64,000 nt of DNA from Acanthaster planci (GCF_001949145.1 NW_019091358.1:1537838-1601837), one strand, 5' to 3'. Numbered from the stretch's first letter, positions 24,501-39,200 are shown. The notes: generated by a model not told the origin, from the sequence alone. Numbers and translations: made by a program.

Positions 24501-25031
24501 CAACGGATGACACTCATCGGACTACAGAGTATATAGACACTAACTGACCACTGGTCATACAAGAGGAACGAAACCCAAGTAAGGCCCAGATCGCAAAATA
24601 CACTTGAAGACGAACGCGTTGAGAACACCTTAATTATGCTGAAGTTATTTTTTCTATTACCACAGATAAACTTGATAGCTATTATGAACAGGAACAGTAC
24701 GCCAGACTACTCTGTCCTGACTGCATTCGATATCCATTTTTGGTTTTCCTTCAACACATCAATATGAAAATCTTATCTACATGTATTTGAAACACAGTGT
24801 TTTAAAATACAGCAGGGTGAGGTGATCTGCATTAGACGTAGCTCCAAACTTTAATGTTTGACCTTGTTTGACAATGTTTAACCACGACGTTCAGAAAGTT
24901 GAAACACGACGTTTGTCTGTCAGTTTTAGAACACTGGGGAGCCGTCACCGTCCCTTACGTGCTCTTACCAGGTCCAACGCATCATTCTACGGTCAGCAAG
25001 CATCCGGGTCTTTCACTCTGCTCCCAAAAAG

Positions 25032-25398
25032 TTGCAAGCCCACAATGACAAAGAACACCCCAGCAGCCGCTCAGGGTGCACGCACACACCTCCAAGCACC
25101 ACATCCACTGGGACTCGACGCAGATTATCGCCCCCATCAAGAACTGGCTCCCCAGAGGTATATGAGAAACCATCGAGATCTTCCAACACAACATCGTCTA
25201 ACAATACATCAGATTCCAGATGACATCTGGTGACCACCCCTACAAGCCAACCCCCCCCCCCGACGTTAGGATTCTCTATACCCGAAGTCCACACACAGCT
25301 TCCCGGTGTTAGTGTCACCTATACCCGAAGCCGCCATCCCAAACCCACCCGTCGCTTCCATCAGCAGCCAGCATCAACCCACCCCAGTAACAAGTGAC
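25032..25398 (+). pseudogene. Possible C-terminal remnant of a retroelement polyprotein
   Basis: One frame has a Pro/Ser/Thr-rich segment, a single TGA at 25221-25223, then in the same frame TYTRSRHPKPTRRF before a second stop. A Tyr/Arg-rich 'TRSxRxxKPxxR' ending is common at the C-terminus of LTR-retroelement pol proteins. No reverse transcriptase or integrase was recognised beside it, so the assignment is weak. Confidence 0.25.
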
Positions 25399-27078
25399 CG
25401 AAGCCATGCAGCCACTTCATGCTCCAGCTAGCAGGATCCAGCATCCACCACCATGCGCTCCACTAACCACCAGCCAAGCCAATTCCCTCTCCCTAAATCG
25501 GTGCTGAACTCCAAACCCATTGGGGAGACACCCACACTTTGATCTGGCTGACCTAAAGGGCGTGGTTAAACCACAAAGACACACTGTGTGCTCCAAGGTG
25601 CAAAATCAACAACGCATGTGTGGTGGGCACACTCCTCTTAGTACGCAAGTGAGATATTGACATTGAGCGAGGCCTAGAGAAACATGTAGATGCCTACCTT
25701 CTGCATGTGTTCCCTCCGTCGCAAACATCTCATGGAAAGACATACAATGTACATGTAGCTAGTCCCCAACAGTGAAGTGCTACAATCCACTGTCGAATGG
25801 ATGATGACAGAAACCGGGATCTTCTGTATGGAGAACTAGTGATTAGGAAGAGGTCCTGCAGTGATGCAGTCGCCAAATAATTGCTATACACTTTGAGCCC
25901 CAAGGATGCACGTGTTATTATTATTAGGCCTATTATTATTTATTCATGCCAATTCTTTTTGTCACATACAAGACGGGCATAGGAGAGGCAATAGCGATAA
26001 CAATCACCGAGGCCAAAGACCTGCCACCCCTCATCAAGTTGTGTATAGAATAAATAAATATAAATAAAATACTAAAATGTACATGTAGAAGTATTTGAAG
26101 CCAAAAATTAAAACTTAAAAATGTTTAAATATAAAAGAAAAGGAATTACTGGAAATGAATAAAGATAATGTAAGCAATTAAATATGAAATTAAATAGGTT
26201 AAATTAACAAGTTATTAATGATAATGACACAATAATACACATGTATTATGAACTTGCGCAAGTCCAACGTAGCCGAGGAGTCCGACTCTCTGCCGCCCTT
26301 CCGCCTTGCATTGATCTGGCTTATACATGTAGCTTGTTGGACCCTCTTCAGCATGTGTATGATTGCAAGAGCAGCATCTATTCGAAGCTAGGTGTTGATG
26401 GCCACGTGTAAGTTGTAGCTAGTCAGTGCCTCCCTAGTGTGTTGTGCAGACAGATTGGAGCTTATGCTGCCTGCAACAACAATGCTTTCCCAGGCCAGAA
26501 ATCCCGGAGCGTTCCAGTGGTCCTCGATCCGGGATAGCTTCATGGAAGCCTATATCACATGTACATGCACTACTAAATTTCAATATAAATAAAATACCCT
26601 ACTAAAATTTATTTATGAAGCTATAGGACGATGTTTCTGCAAACTTTGGCTTCCTGTAGGCCTACGAAAACTGGTTGGGGGGTTAGGCGATTAGCAGGAA
26701 CAAAAAAGTGAATCAAGCTGCCATATTATTATCATTCTTTCTCAGTGGCACATAATCGATTACTTGTGTGGCAATGTACAGTAATTCAATTTGAAAACAT
26801 GCACCGTACAACCGTTTCCATGTTATTAGGATGGGGATCCCGGGATTGGCCTAAATAAGCTCTACGCGCTGGGGTTGTCAACGTCTTTGATTGTGAAGTG
26901 GTATTTCGTTTTGTACTTATTTCGGGGCTGTATTATGTAATCCATATTGTCCGGACATACGGTAGGTTTATTGAAATTGGTGTACACGAGCAACGTGCAT
27001 TATGCATTTGCGCAAAATGCAATGAAAGTGTGTGTACCGTGTATTACAACGTCTGAACGTCAGGCCAGACGTTAGTTG

Positions 27079-27086
27079 TATATATA
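27079..27086 (+). promoter_or_regulatory. TATA-like motif of the Tudor gene
   Basis: TATATATA lies about 65-70 bases before the ATG at 27152. Just upstream, ACGTCTG...CAGACGT forms a short inverted repeat. The spacing would allow a short 5' leader, but no transcript evidence is available. Confidence 0.4.
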
Positions 27087-27151
27087 GTAGTAAGCAATTC
27101 TTGAGAGCACAGAGGCATTAAAGACGCCGTTGAAATAATTTCAACCGGAAA

Positions 27152-27230
27152 ATGTCTGTAGTTTGTGGCAGATGCAACGAGAAAGAGGCTGTGCTTGAGT
27201 GTGCAGACTGTGTGGGCAGTAAGCGTCGTG
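27152..27230 (+). CDS. Tudor gene exon 1 (first half of B-box-like finger)
   Basis: ATG in GGAAAATGT begins MSVVCGRCNEKEAVLECADC, giving the first two Cys pairs. The donor is G|GTAGGT. Residues 1-26. Confidence 0.7.
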
Positions 27231-30200
27231 GTAGGTGCTCATGTCCAAATTCAATCTCACCTGGAAAGTAGGCCTACATCATGTAAACAACGCATAGGCC
27301 TATTGTGTATCGCATATACAAAGTACATGTACATGTAGGCCCCAACGTTATATGTTATTGTAGAAGTAGTACTAGTTTCTACATAGGCCCTACATACATG
27401 AAGTAAACATGATGGCATAATACATGTAGTACCACATGTGCTCTCCTGTAGGCCTACTGCTTGAAGCTCTACTGCACAGTGCCATTGTCAATGTACATGT
27501 ACTGATGTAGCGCAATCTTGCCGCACTCTCGCATATTTATTGTATACTCCATCCTGAGTTGATTTTCCCCAGATTTTGAATAACATAGGATAATCAAAGG
27601 AGTAGGCTCATGTAGAGCCCTGCAATGAACTGACTACTAACTAGATCATGTACGGCATGCCTATGGTATGCATGTCATTTGCCATGCATACATCATGTGC
27701 AATGCATACTGTGGAGCTGGAGCTCAATGAATGTACCACAGTGTAATGTTGTTTGTATAATACCCCAAGAAGTCTTGGGGGTTTGTCATCTGCCATGCTA
27801 CCACGAATACGGCAGACAACAAACCCCACAGTTCTGTGGTGGAATTTATGTAAGTGGTTCTCACAACCATCACCATAGAAGTTAGAACATGTACTGTACA
27901 GTATAGGCCTACAACTCTTCCAGCTGCCCCACATCTGTCCAGGACTTCGACTTGTGTCCACAACTTGCACAAGTTACCAGGTTAGGGCGTGCATGCCCAG
28001 CTTGTTAAGTTTCAAATTGGGAGTAATTGCAGAATACCCCGCCACTCTAAAAACGACCCCTTGAATTACTGGTTACGTGGGTACAAGGTGAAAATCCCTT
28101 GAGAAGAGTGTGACACTTTGACCTATACTTGGCTATGAGGTTGATTATGCGATGTGGCGGGGTATTCTGCAATTGAGCTACAATTTGAGGAGCCATAGTT
28201 GGGCATTGATGTGGCATGTAGGGGTTACGTGTACAAATGTATGTAATAATACTTATAATAACAAGCACTTGTAAAGTACCATATATCTAGCAAACTATTC
28301 AGAGGGGCTGTATTATCACGATCCCTGCGTGTTTGTGGGCATGCTTAAATTGGAGGATGCTCTCCACTGAGTATATTGTACATACACCCTGAGTCGAAGT
28401 GCACCCTGGCAAGAACTCCACACACAGATGCCACGAATTTGTACCTGAAGTGTATTACGTGTATGGAGCGGCGCGGACATCTGGGATTTTCGCAAAATGG
28501 CGGGTAGCAACCAATGAAAACAACTGCAACAAAGGCACACTTACGTATTGATCAAAGAAATGATTGTGTCATCCGATCATCTGACTGGCTGATGCACGCA
28601 TTGCCGCCATGGTCGCTGTTTTCATTAGTTACTATCTGCCAATTTGCGAGAGTCCCAGATGTCCGTGCTGACCCATTAGCCATCTGAAAACAATAACATG
28701 ACACAAAAAGTCAAATTTAGCACGGATATATCATCATGTTGATGTCCATTCTTCCTTGCATCCTACATGTACATGTACACGTTGGTCTGTATAACGGTTA
28801 TGTACTATAGATGTACATATGTGTAGTATCTTTGACAAGACACATATTTCTTTTGTTATTCAGGTGAATTGCTACCGCTGTGTGATGCTTGTAATGTATT
28901 AATCCATGTGGGATTTCTTAGTGAACACCAGGTGGTCTCTGTGGAAGTCAAAGTATGTGTCACAGTTTATGATTCTAACATGTAGGCCTACATGGAGTTG
29001 GTCTTGAATTACAGTCAGGATTAAGTTTGATTGAATTTAACCAGTTAACGTCGGATTTTCTGACCCGAAAAAGCAGCTGGGGGCTGTCTTTTTTTACCCA
29101 CAAATTCTTCAATCCTGCAATTGCTCTTTGACCCAACCAAGCACGACGAGTTAATACGTCAACTGCGGAAATGAAAAAAGACGATAATAAAATGACACAC
29201 TCTTTGAATTGCCCTTTTTTCTTACAGCAACAGAAGAAGCTGTTTGAGGACCAACTTGAGAAGTTTAAAAGGTAAACTGCCTTTATACATTGTATACATA
29301 CATGTAGTTTTGACAGGTTTGCTACATGTAGATAAACCTATTACATGTACGTGCTGAAACATACTAAACATGCATATTTTGTACTGTACAAACTATTTCA
29401 GAATTCTCCTCGTGTGCTTAAATGCCTCTGTTATCTGGGGACTGTACTGTGTTACACATGTTTTCAGAATTTTGGATGCCCCTTTTGTAATTTATTTGTT
29501 GTTAAATGACATCACAATTGTCTCTTCTGCAATAGACTTGAAATCAAGTCGGTAATTGGCCAGGTGTTGTCCACCTTCCTTGCGATGCGTACACAGTTCG
29601 GTTCGGCATGCAGTTTACTAACATGCGGGACGGTCAGTGCAACCTCGTTCCCCAATATGTGTATTCGGTGGTGCCCAATTACCGACTTTAACAATCTGCA
29701 AGCCCTTTTATGCGCATAACATGGGGCTTGCTACCAAAATTGGACGGAGCACTCTGATTGGCTAGGAATCCCGATTATATGAATCTGTATTTTAGGGGCA
29801 GTTTGATTGGTCGGTTGAATGTTTACCAACAGCAACCAAAGTCTTGTTCATTGAAGAGGGTGTTTACATAATTCTAAAAAGAAGATTTACCATGAAAGCA
29901 TCGTTTTCTTACCGTAAAATATAATCAATAGATTAGTTCTTGAATATTTATGTATACTTTGTCTTTAAGTGTTGTATTAAAAGGGATCTTAATGCAAGAT
30001 ATGAAAAAACTGAGTCTCTTGGCGCTCTTCATGGCAAAGTACCGGTATGAATATGCAGTGCAGTTGTTGCATACATGAATATCCATCTGGAGTCAGGTTG
30101 GTCAAGTCGTTAGACGGACACTGAAAACCGGTACTGAACAGGTCACAACTACGTGTTGTATGTGGGCTCGGCCATATCAGCCTGGTACGCTGGATCGTGG

Positions 30201-33200
30201 GCAACAGTGAACATGCTCAGCACCAATGTTGTAAAACAATGCAGCATGCTGGCTCATATTGTTCTGGACCACAAACACAACGGAGTAACGACTTGATTTC
30301 AAGTCTACTTCAGCGAATGTCTGCGTCTTGACATTTTGTATAGTGTCAGCTTTCGTTGTGACTACAGTGTACAGTACATGCACAAACTACATGTATACAT
30401 ACTGGTACATGTATGTACAGTAGGCTCAGTATGGCTGGATGGTTCATGTGATATATTGACTAATGGTCTTAGAGTATGTACATGTATGCCGCTACATTTA
30501 CTGTACATGTACGTTTCCATGTATTTCACAGTTCAGGTGTACTTTCATTGGTTTGTTACATTTGTTTCTATGCACCAGCTGTGGGAAACACCTGCAGTTG
30601 AAACTGAATGAGGTGTATTATGCAAGGCAAGATATTGAGCAGAGGTAAGAAATGTAATATGTGCAAAGTGAAAAAATAATAAGAAGAATCCATTATCCTA
30701 TGAGTTTGTGATTAAGTGTTTATAAGTTGCAGTCTCCAATATATTATGCGATCAGACAATATTACTCTTTTGTGTGTATAAATCTTCAACACAGTTGTAA
30801 CCGTGGCTCCAGGATTCAGAGTGCATAACTGGGACTAAATTAAGAATTCTTGGAAATGTGTGTGTTACATTTTGATATTTCTCATGCTTCTTTTGTTTTT
30901 AATAGAGATGGTATTTTGATCTGGTATTGTGATTGGTGTCATTGTTAATACCTGCTATTTCAAAGCTGCAATTTCCTTGAAGGAAATTTTTTGTGAGATA
31001 ACAGTTCACAAGATCCTTGCCTAAACACTTTGGCTCAAGGCTGGTTAATGCCAGTACTTCTGGCGAACGAAAAGGCAAAGTGACTGTGTTCATCACAAAA
31101 GTTGACAGAACATGTAGCAAAATTTGCTTGAGTTGAAACGTGTTAAAGTTTCGTAAATTGGCAGCATGAGAATTTTACATATTTGTTGGCATTTTTACCA
31201 AGAACATTTTCACATATTAAGAGGCCTTTACCCTCTTCAAGTCTACCTTATGCGGCACCAGGAAGTGGCTCATCTGTGATGATTTGGGTGTCTGGTCAGG
31301 CTGTAGACTTCAATGAAATGTTGAAGTGTTTCCGAATGTGTTATGAGTCAGAGCAAAATTCTCTGCTGCTTGCATTGGACCTGATAGAAACACCACCTTG
31401 CTGTAAATTGTAGACCAGCCAAGAATGATGAGCATCTATGACCTTTGCAGTTGTGAGGTCTGATCAGGGTTGTGAAAATTCAGCATTTTAGCTGATTTCA
31501 CTTTTTTTGTTTAGATATCAACCATGAATTTCAACTTTTTTTTCACCTGGTCTGTGGAAAAGTATGGAACTTATTACATTTCAGCTTGTTGCAAGCTGTT
31601 TTCAGCTGTAATTTTAAGTGGCCACTCACCATGCTCACACCCCAGTCTGATACAAATATTCCTACAGCATAATGCCACTTCTGATAATTTATGTGTTACA
31701 TAACGTCTGTCTAAAGCTGAATAGGAGACAAACTTTTTTGTCAGTATGGTTTTTTTTAATAGAGGAGGCAGCTTTTTTTTAATAACTTGACTGGTACGTC
31801 GCAGTTCTTGTTTTGTGTGGCTATTTCCTAGATTGAAGATTATTTTTATTCTTGCTCTAAATACTTTTGTGTCAAAAGTGAAGGAGTTGTACATGTAATC
31901 TCATCCAAATGGTTCATAAATTGAATTGATAGCCATGTAAATGCACCGTACACATACATGTACACCATGCATATAACATATTGTTAAAAATGTAAAAAAA
32001 AAAATGAAAAGACAATGCAAATACCGTAATTTAAAAAAAGGAAAACCTTGAAAAAATAAAATTAAGGAAAGGTCATAGAAAAAGGAAGTGGCAAGGGCAA
32101 GGAACTCAGTTATTTTTTACACTGGTTATGCAGAAATTGCAATGAAATTGCAATACAAATTAACAGCACAAAAAGAATGTTTACCGGCAGAGTCTGAGTA
32201 TTATTAGATGAAGATCAAGAAGAATGGTAAGTTCTACATGTGCACATAGGCAGAGTGTGAATCAAATATCTTTGGTTTGACGTTTGAGTAGGTCCCAGTA
32301 CAATCAACAAGTGGTCAGCCAGGCCTTGCAGGCCGTATGGCAAGCCTTGAAACAAAAGGAGAAGGAGCTGACCACTCCATTGAAAGAATCCAGCAAGAAG
32401 GAGGCCGCGCTTCTATCGGAATGCGAGAAGAGAATCAGTCAAGCTACCTCGGAATTCAAAAGTGTAAGTTCGTGTTGTACTTTGGTCTTGTTTTGTATAA
32501 CTTTTCTTGATATTTTTTCAATGAAAGTAAATAAATGTAACCAGAGCTTGATGTTTCAAGATGTACATGTACTTTGGGTTGAGGAGATGTTAATTTTAAT
32601 TGGGGGTTTTGCCCTTACCCGACATATATTTGTAAACATTGTATGTTCAGTGATTGTGGGAGAGCTTGCGAAAAAATCCATCCAACTCGAACCCACGACC
32701 TCCTGCTTACTAGTGTAGATGTCTTAACCCCTCCATCACAGAGCTTAATAGTGATTGAATTATTGTTGAAATCAAAAGCTATGTTTGAATGGGTACATGC
32801 ACATGTACGTGTACCTAATGGTCTTACTGCACTTTGACAGATCGTTGTAAGCCTTTAAAGCCTTGAGTGTACCAGTATGGCTTACTTTTATCAGTGGTGT
32901 AAGCATAAAGGAAATGAGGCTGGATTGGAGAGAGGCCTGGAAATGACAGAATGGATGTGCTTAGCCTGTGAAACTATGGATGTGCATGTAAATGACCCAA
33001 TGACTTGCTAGGCTCTTGTCATGTACATATATCAGTACCTAGCAGGCATGTTTTAATAGCCCCTTATTTTCTGACGTGAGAAAGTCATTTGAGTGTAATA
33101 TTAAATACCTTATACTGGCGTCAAGGACACAAACTTGCACCTCATGACTGTATTCAAGGGCATAGGCTGTTTTGGCCACGGGGAGTGTGTTTTTCAAGAA

Positions 33201-36200
33201 AGCGGAACTCCAACTTCTGGCATTTTAATGAGGAAGGCAAGTGCACACGTGAAAAGCAGATTGTCCCAGATACATGTATTTGCGATTTTACATGTATTTG
33301 CTATTTTACTTTTTGGTCATCGGGTATCAAAAACCCCTGTACTTGCACCTTAATAAAATAACGTACTGCTGTTTCGTTTAAAAAATTAAAAATATGAACA
33401 CCTCGTCCTCAAGAGGAACTCCCTTCTCCGGGGGAGGGTGGGGTCCACACCTCCCCAGCCTTCGCCCAATGTGTATGATGGAAGTGGGGCTGTTTGCGCA
33501 ATGTACAGGGGTGTATACATGTTCTTGACCTTGCCAAGAAATATGGTATTGAAACTCGCCGAATATTCAGTGATAATGAAATGCCTCATCAGCAGTGTTA
33601 TCTGCTGCATTGTACAGGTATTTTTTTTATTTTTCTTGGAACGGTGCAGCTGTTTCCGAGTCCTGCATTTTTTGGGCTACTTTAAGCATGTTCCTTGGTT
33701 ATTGCTTTGGCTTCACATACAAATTTCCTGTCATGGTCAAGAAAACGCACTCCAAAGCATACATAAAACTAGGGAGGTGAACAGTGCATTGGCTCACTGT
33801 AATCTGTATGAGTGGTCAAGAATCCAGACCAAGATGACCATGCCTAATTAGATGCTTTCTTTCTGCTCATGTTTGTTAAGCTGTCCATGGATAAACAATC
33901 TTTTCCTGTGCATCCTTACCTTTACCATACTTGATTCTCCAAACTTCACCAAAAGGTTTATGGGGATTTTTTAAAGAACAACAAGAGCTGTTCTGGCTGG
34001 TGTCCGGAATAGCTAAAAAGGTAGAACTGAGCTCCCATTACATTGCATTGACACTGGAGCCTCCTGAAGCCTCCTCCTAAAGAATGTGCCATTGATATCC
34101 TCCTCATGGATGACATTGAAGGATTGCGGAAAGTTCCAGGTCAATATGAATGACCTTCTTGCTCTTCTGTTTCACTTCCAGTTGAGCACAGATGCCCAAA
34201 AGCTTCTACAAGGAAATTCACTTGAGTTCGCTCAGCAGTATGAAGGGTTGAAAAAGAAGGTTTGATAATTTTTTTCTGATGTGATGCAAACTATGCCTAG
34301 ATTTTTGACAGTAATGAAAACAAGCAGATATTGTTTGGCGACCTTGTATTGTAGGTTGATGTGCATAGATGAAGTCTTGGGTGGTATTCTAGTGTTTCAC
34401 AGGCTGTATTACTTTTTGTTGGCAAAGTTATTGAACTTAAGTGGTTTGTTAAGAATTAGACTGGGAGGTCATGGAAGAATTTATAGAGGTTGTTGTTAAG
34501 GTTTTGTTTTTCGTTCTGTCACAGCTGCTCTTATCTTAAACAGAATAACTAAAGGCGGTGTGCCTCAGGTTTACTTTTCCTTAAATACATGTACATTGCG
34601 TTTGATGATGTACCATGATTGCGTTTGATGATGTCATTTCTCCCACAGCTGGAAGAATTTGAAATTGGTGACGTCGGCAGTTCATTTCCCAGCTTGGGGC
34701 CTCCTGCTAGGCTAGATGTGACTGGACTCCTTCAGAACATAAAGGAACTCGGCCTAAGGTCTCTGGACACTGGTGAAATCCCCACGAGCGATGCTCCATC
34801 CAAGGATGAGGGAGGAGAAGTTGAGAAAGACCCTTCATTGCTTGGTGCCCAGGAAAAGAAGATGCCCGAATTACAGTCTCCCAAAGAAGGTACAGATCAA
34901 GCGTTTTCACCAATTCAGAATATCAACCAGTTCAATTGGCCTATCCAGGTCTTCTTTTCAAAAAATGACTGTCTATTTTTTTCATCTGTAAAAGAATCAT
35001 CGACCCCCCAAAGACAGGTGATAAGAATGTTTCTAAACTGCAGCTGTTTTTCAGTTCTTGAAAAAAGGCAGTAGAAAAAGGGGTAACCTGTATTGGGGAG
35101 AAGGGGGAACTAACTTGTCCCCCTACTCCCCTCCTCGCCACTGGATATGCCATTGTTTAGGTGGTTAGTTGGTTGAGACCCAATACTGAAACAACCAAGA
35201 AGGAATCAAGCACTGCGTAAACAGGTAAAGTACATACACAGCTGGCCTGTTCTTCCCTCAATCCAACAAAAAGTCCTCAAAAACCTGGTGGATGTTGAGA
35301 GATGTGGGGATGGATAGGGTAAAACTGCAGTGTAATCAAATGAGGAGAATTCACTCCTTCAGTTGGATGAAGGAAGGACCCCCTGAGAGCCCTCACATGA
35401 CAGTGGCAGACATTGGGACGTGTGGCGGCAATAAAACGCAATGTTTTGAATGTGTGTACAAATATGATGCAAGTGATAAAAAAAGAACTCCAGGTGTCTT
35501 AAACATCTCCCATGGTTTGTGTGATCTCACTGAAATCATTCATCTGTACCATGAACACAATTTGGCATTGATCAAGTTAAATTGTCAGAGCTTTTGATAA
35601 TTTGCTGTTTGCCTGACTTGCATTTTATACCATATCCGGTGCGTAAGTGTGACGTCACTTCAGTTTATACATTGCCCACTGCACATAGAGTTACGTGGAA
35701 CCATGGAACGGGAAGGTATGGTAACGCACAACTTGAGTGCTCATCCAGTGGAAGTTTGCAATCATCAGTGAACTGCAGTGGGGCATCTGCATGTGTGAAG
35801 AAGTCACTTATGAACCGGATACGCATGAAATACTTGAGTAGAGATTTCCATATTCAGACCAAATCTCTGTCATCAGCTTTTGCTTGTCAGTTTGTGGTAG
35901 CACACTCCTACCAGTGATACACTTTTCTTTCCCTCCGTCCAAATTTCTCAGGTGACACTCTGCAAGTGTACGTGGAGAGTCGCCTGGACCCCAGAAGTCA
36001 CTTTTGGGTCAGCCGAAACCTGAGCGAGGATGCAGCCAACGTCTATGAGAACCTCAGCTTCAGAATACGGTCAGTGTCTGTGCAGTCGTGATGTAACTGA
36101 GCACAGATTGTACATGGAAATCACCAGCCAATGCTTTTGTGTGAGGGAGACCTAGTGAAGCAGGCCCACAATTATTTATTTATTCTCCTGCCACAGGCTG

Positions 36201-39200
36201 TCTCCTGTAGAGGAAACCAGGCTGCTTCTCTTGATCTGAACAATTTCCCACATTATACCATCTACACCGTTTCCTTTCTCGAACACTAAACCATACTCTT
36301 GCCTTTGTCATGCATCTCCCAACCCCACAAGTAGGCGCAGCCGGAGCAACTTCAAACTACGTCCTGTATATTTAGAACTCAGAAGTAAGAGAAAAAATTG
36401 ACATAGATGTCCCCTTTATTACAGAATTAATCATTTCTCACACCAGAATTTGAGTTTATGAAAAAATGTAGTCAGAAACCGAATGAAATTCTTCTAACTC
36501 ATTAAATCTGGCCTACATTTAAATTTGTTGTAAATTGATAACTCCATGAAACATGAAATCCTCAATAGACATATATCTAAGTCTTCTTCTCAATTTTGGG
36601 TTAACCTTAGGTAACATTAACATTGTTCCTGTCTTCATCCATATATCCTTGTCTTCTGTAGGCAAGATATTGTGCAGAATCCCCTGTCTCAAGTGGATAT
36701 TGAGGAGGGGATACTGTGTTGTGGGCAGTTCCAAGAGGACCATCGGTGGTACCGTGGCAGAGTTGAACAGCTAAGAAAGGACAAGGTCAGTCCCATCACT
36801 AGCTGACATACCCAAATGCCCAACCTTGATTATACCTCATTACCCCACAATAACTGCCTACGTCAACATATTCAATCCTGTTGAAAGTGTGAAGCTGGTG
36901 GTTTTTGTTTTGTATATTAATAACTGTCTTGGTTGGTTAGTGGTTAAAAGTGTGGGCATTTGCTCAGGCAACCGTGGCCTTTGGTTTTGTTAAGGGATTG
37001 GCTCGCATCAGATGGCTAGACTACGCTCACGACAATGAGGTCCCGTTGGCTGCAGTGCAACCTTTGAAAGAGGAGTTTCAGACCCTGCCATTCCAGGTAA
37101 TTATTACATGTCAATCATTACAAAGCATTTTTCACAAAGTTTGGTCACAGGTTATGCGTCTTAACATGCAAGTAGAACATCGCTGATGCACCTTAATGAC
37201 AAAGTTTGGCAATGAGAAGACTGAACTGCATGTTCATTTTAAATGATTACGTTTGTATTCATCGAGGGTGTGAGTTCATGGTTTTTTCAGATTTCAGGAT
37301 TTTGACATGACGATTTGTGGATTTTTAGAGATTTCATCATTCAGGTTTTGCCAACACTTTCGCAGTGTGAGATACACAAGTGTACAGCCATTCACTGAAT
37401 TTTTGTTTTGTCCGTTATTCAATCACTCATCTGGTTTTTTTTTGGGGGGGTGGGGGTTAGATTTCCCTTCATCTCTGAATCTCATTTTTGATGTGTTCCT
37501 GTCCATTTCCTTGCTGCACAGTTCTGAAGTGCTTTTGTGGCAAGAACTCTAAATTTGGGAATAAGTTGAAAGGTTATGACATCGATGCCCTAACTATTTG
37601 AGCAATCTTTATCTGCTTCAATGACAACTCAGTGATGCTAGTACCTTGGCGATCAATGCTTGAGAATCAGCCAGGTCCTTAGCAGAGTAGGCCATCTGAT
37701 AACTGCATTCTTCTGACGATGGATAGAGCATACTGTCCAATTTATGGAGATAACCGGTGCTTTTCAGAACCTTAACTATGGCAAACCTTTGTTGTATTTA
37801 ACTGTGAAGTGACCCATGCTTTGTCCTGTTCTTCCATTGTCCTCATCAGGCCCTTGAGTGTAGTTTGTTTGAGGATCTGGATGAGGACCTACCCCATCAA
37901 GCCCGCTGGGAGTTCTCTGATCACACTGCAAATGTCTTACTTGACTGTGCCATACTGAAGAAGGTAAAAGAAGGTGGAAGTAGCTTAACCCTAACCCTCC
38001 AAGGTACCGGTATTTTGGCTTGAAACCATGCCAGTGGAACTTCCACTGTTTTTTGTACATGAAAGTTCCACAACTGTCATTGCCCGAAAAACCAGAGCTT
38101 TCTGCAGACAGAAATTAGACTTTGGATCATTTTGAAGTGTAAGAAAGTTTGGGAAAGAAGTTGTCAAATGTCATTACAGCCTGGTTTTGGGATGGTGGGT
38201 CGCATTTGTCAGTGTGGCTTGCTCGCATAGTGAAACAAAATCCAGCAGGTCAGCTATCCCTGAGGCCAAGCAACCTTGGAGTCTGTTGTTGGCACCTACA
38301 ACAAGACCTGACATTGGCAACGTCCAATGGGACCAGCTCCCATTGCCTCAACTTGGGGAGTTTATGTAGCTGTTGTTGATTCCCCAGTGCAACAAAGTGT
38401 ACCAGTCTTTTACGTCTGCTGCATATTTAGTCTGGAAGAGTTAGGGTTAAACTTAGGCACTATTTGGTACCAGATTTACAAAGCATGAACTACTGTTAGG
38501 CAACTGGATGAGCTAAATATTAGCTGACAGTCTGTCAAAAGCAACATGCGTCACTTGACGCTTTGGTTAGTTATCAGTTTGTGTACTTTATTGTGCATAC
38601 ATTTCTTTGTTTGCTCAGGATGTTGTGATGTAATAAAAAACGTCTGTGGCGGATGAAGGAGAGCATGTGAAGGTCCTTCAATTTGTGCACATTCAGTTAC
38701 CAATTCAAATTTGTGCTACGTGCCATAAGCACACAAGCAGTGCACCAACTTGTTTTTTTACCCAACTCACCAATCACCAAAGTGTCAGGACACGCCTTTC
38801 CATTGTTAGGTGTGTATCCATATTTTGAAGTTCTGTTGCCTTTTGAAATTGAGATTTACGTAGACTTCTGTTGGGATCATCAGGTGTCATCAGCTTTGGA
38901 TGGCAAAAGCCATGTGTACCTGGTTGAACTAAAAAACCCGGACAAAGAAGTCGACATCAAGGGAGCCGTTGTGCAGAAAGGTATGCCAGGGACATAGTCT
39001 GCTTTCATTGGGACATATTAAGGGGTTGGATCACTGTAATCTGAGGAAGTCCAAGTAGGTGACAGAAGCATTGTGTCTGCCAATGTACAAAATTATGGGT
39101 TGTAGTTTATGAACAACTTCCAGCCTAGTGCGTTTGTCATTTACAAAGGAGATTTCTGAAGTATCAGGTGGTCACATGGCCATAGGGGACTGTACCCTCA

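Larger units (their letters stand above)
21508..27151. other. Intergenic region between EDC3 and the Tudor gene
   Basis: Mostly AT-rich sequence with no supported exon from 21.5 to 24.8 kb. A C-rich block at about 24.9-25.6 kb and a GC-richer stretch to about 26.6 kb look like decayed repeat. The last 100 bases hold a TATA-like motif for the downstream gene. Confidence 0.5.

Noticed and set aside
33509-33617. Exon-like frame reading VLDLAKKYGIETRRIFSD between plausible AG and GT sites.
   Set aside because: Its 109 bases would break the phase between Tudor exons 5 and 6, the acceptor lacks a pyrimidine tract, and I recognise no family.
37985-38000. TTAACCCTAACCCT, telomere-like repeat.
   Set aside because: Only two units within an intron; too short to mean anything.
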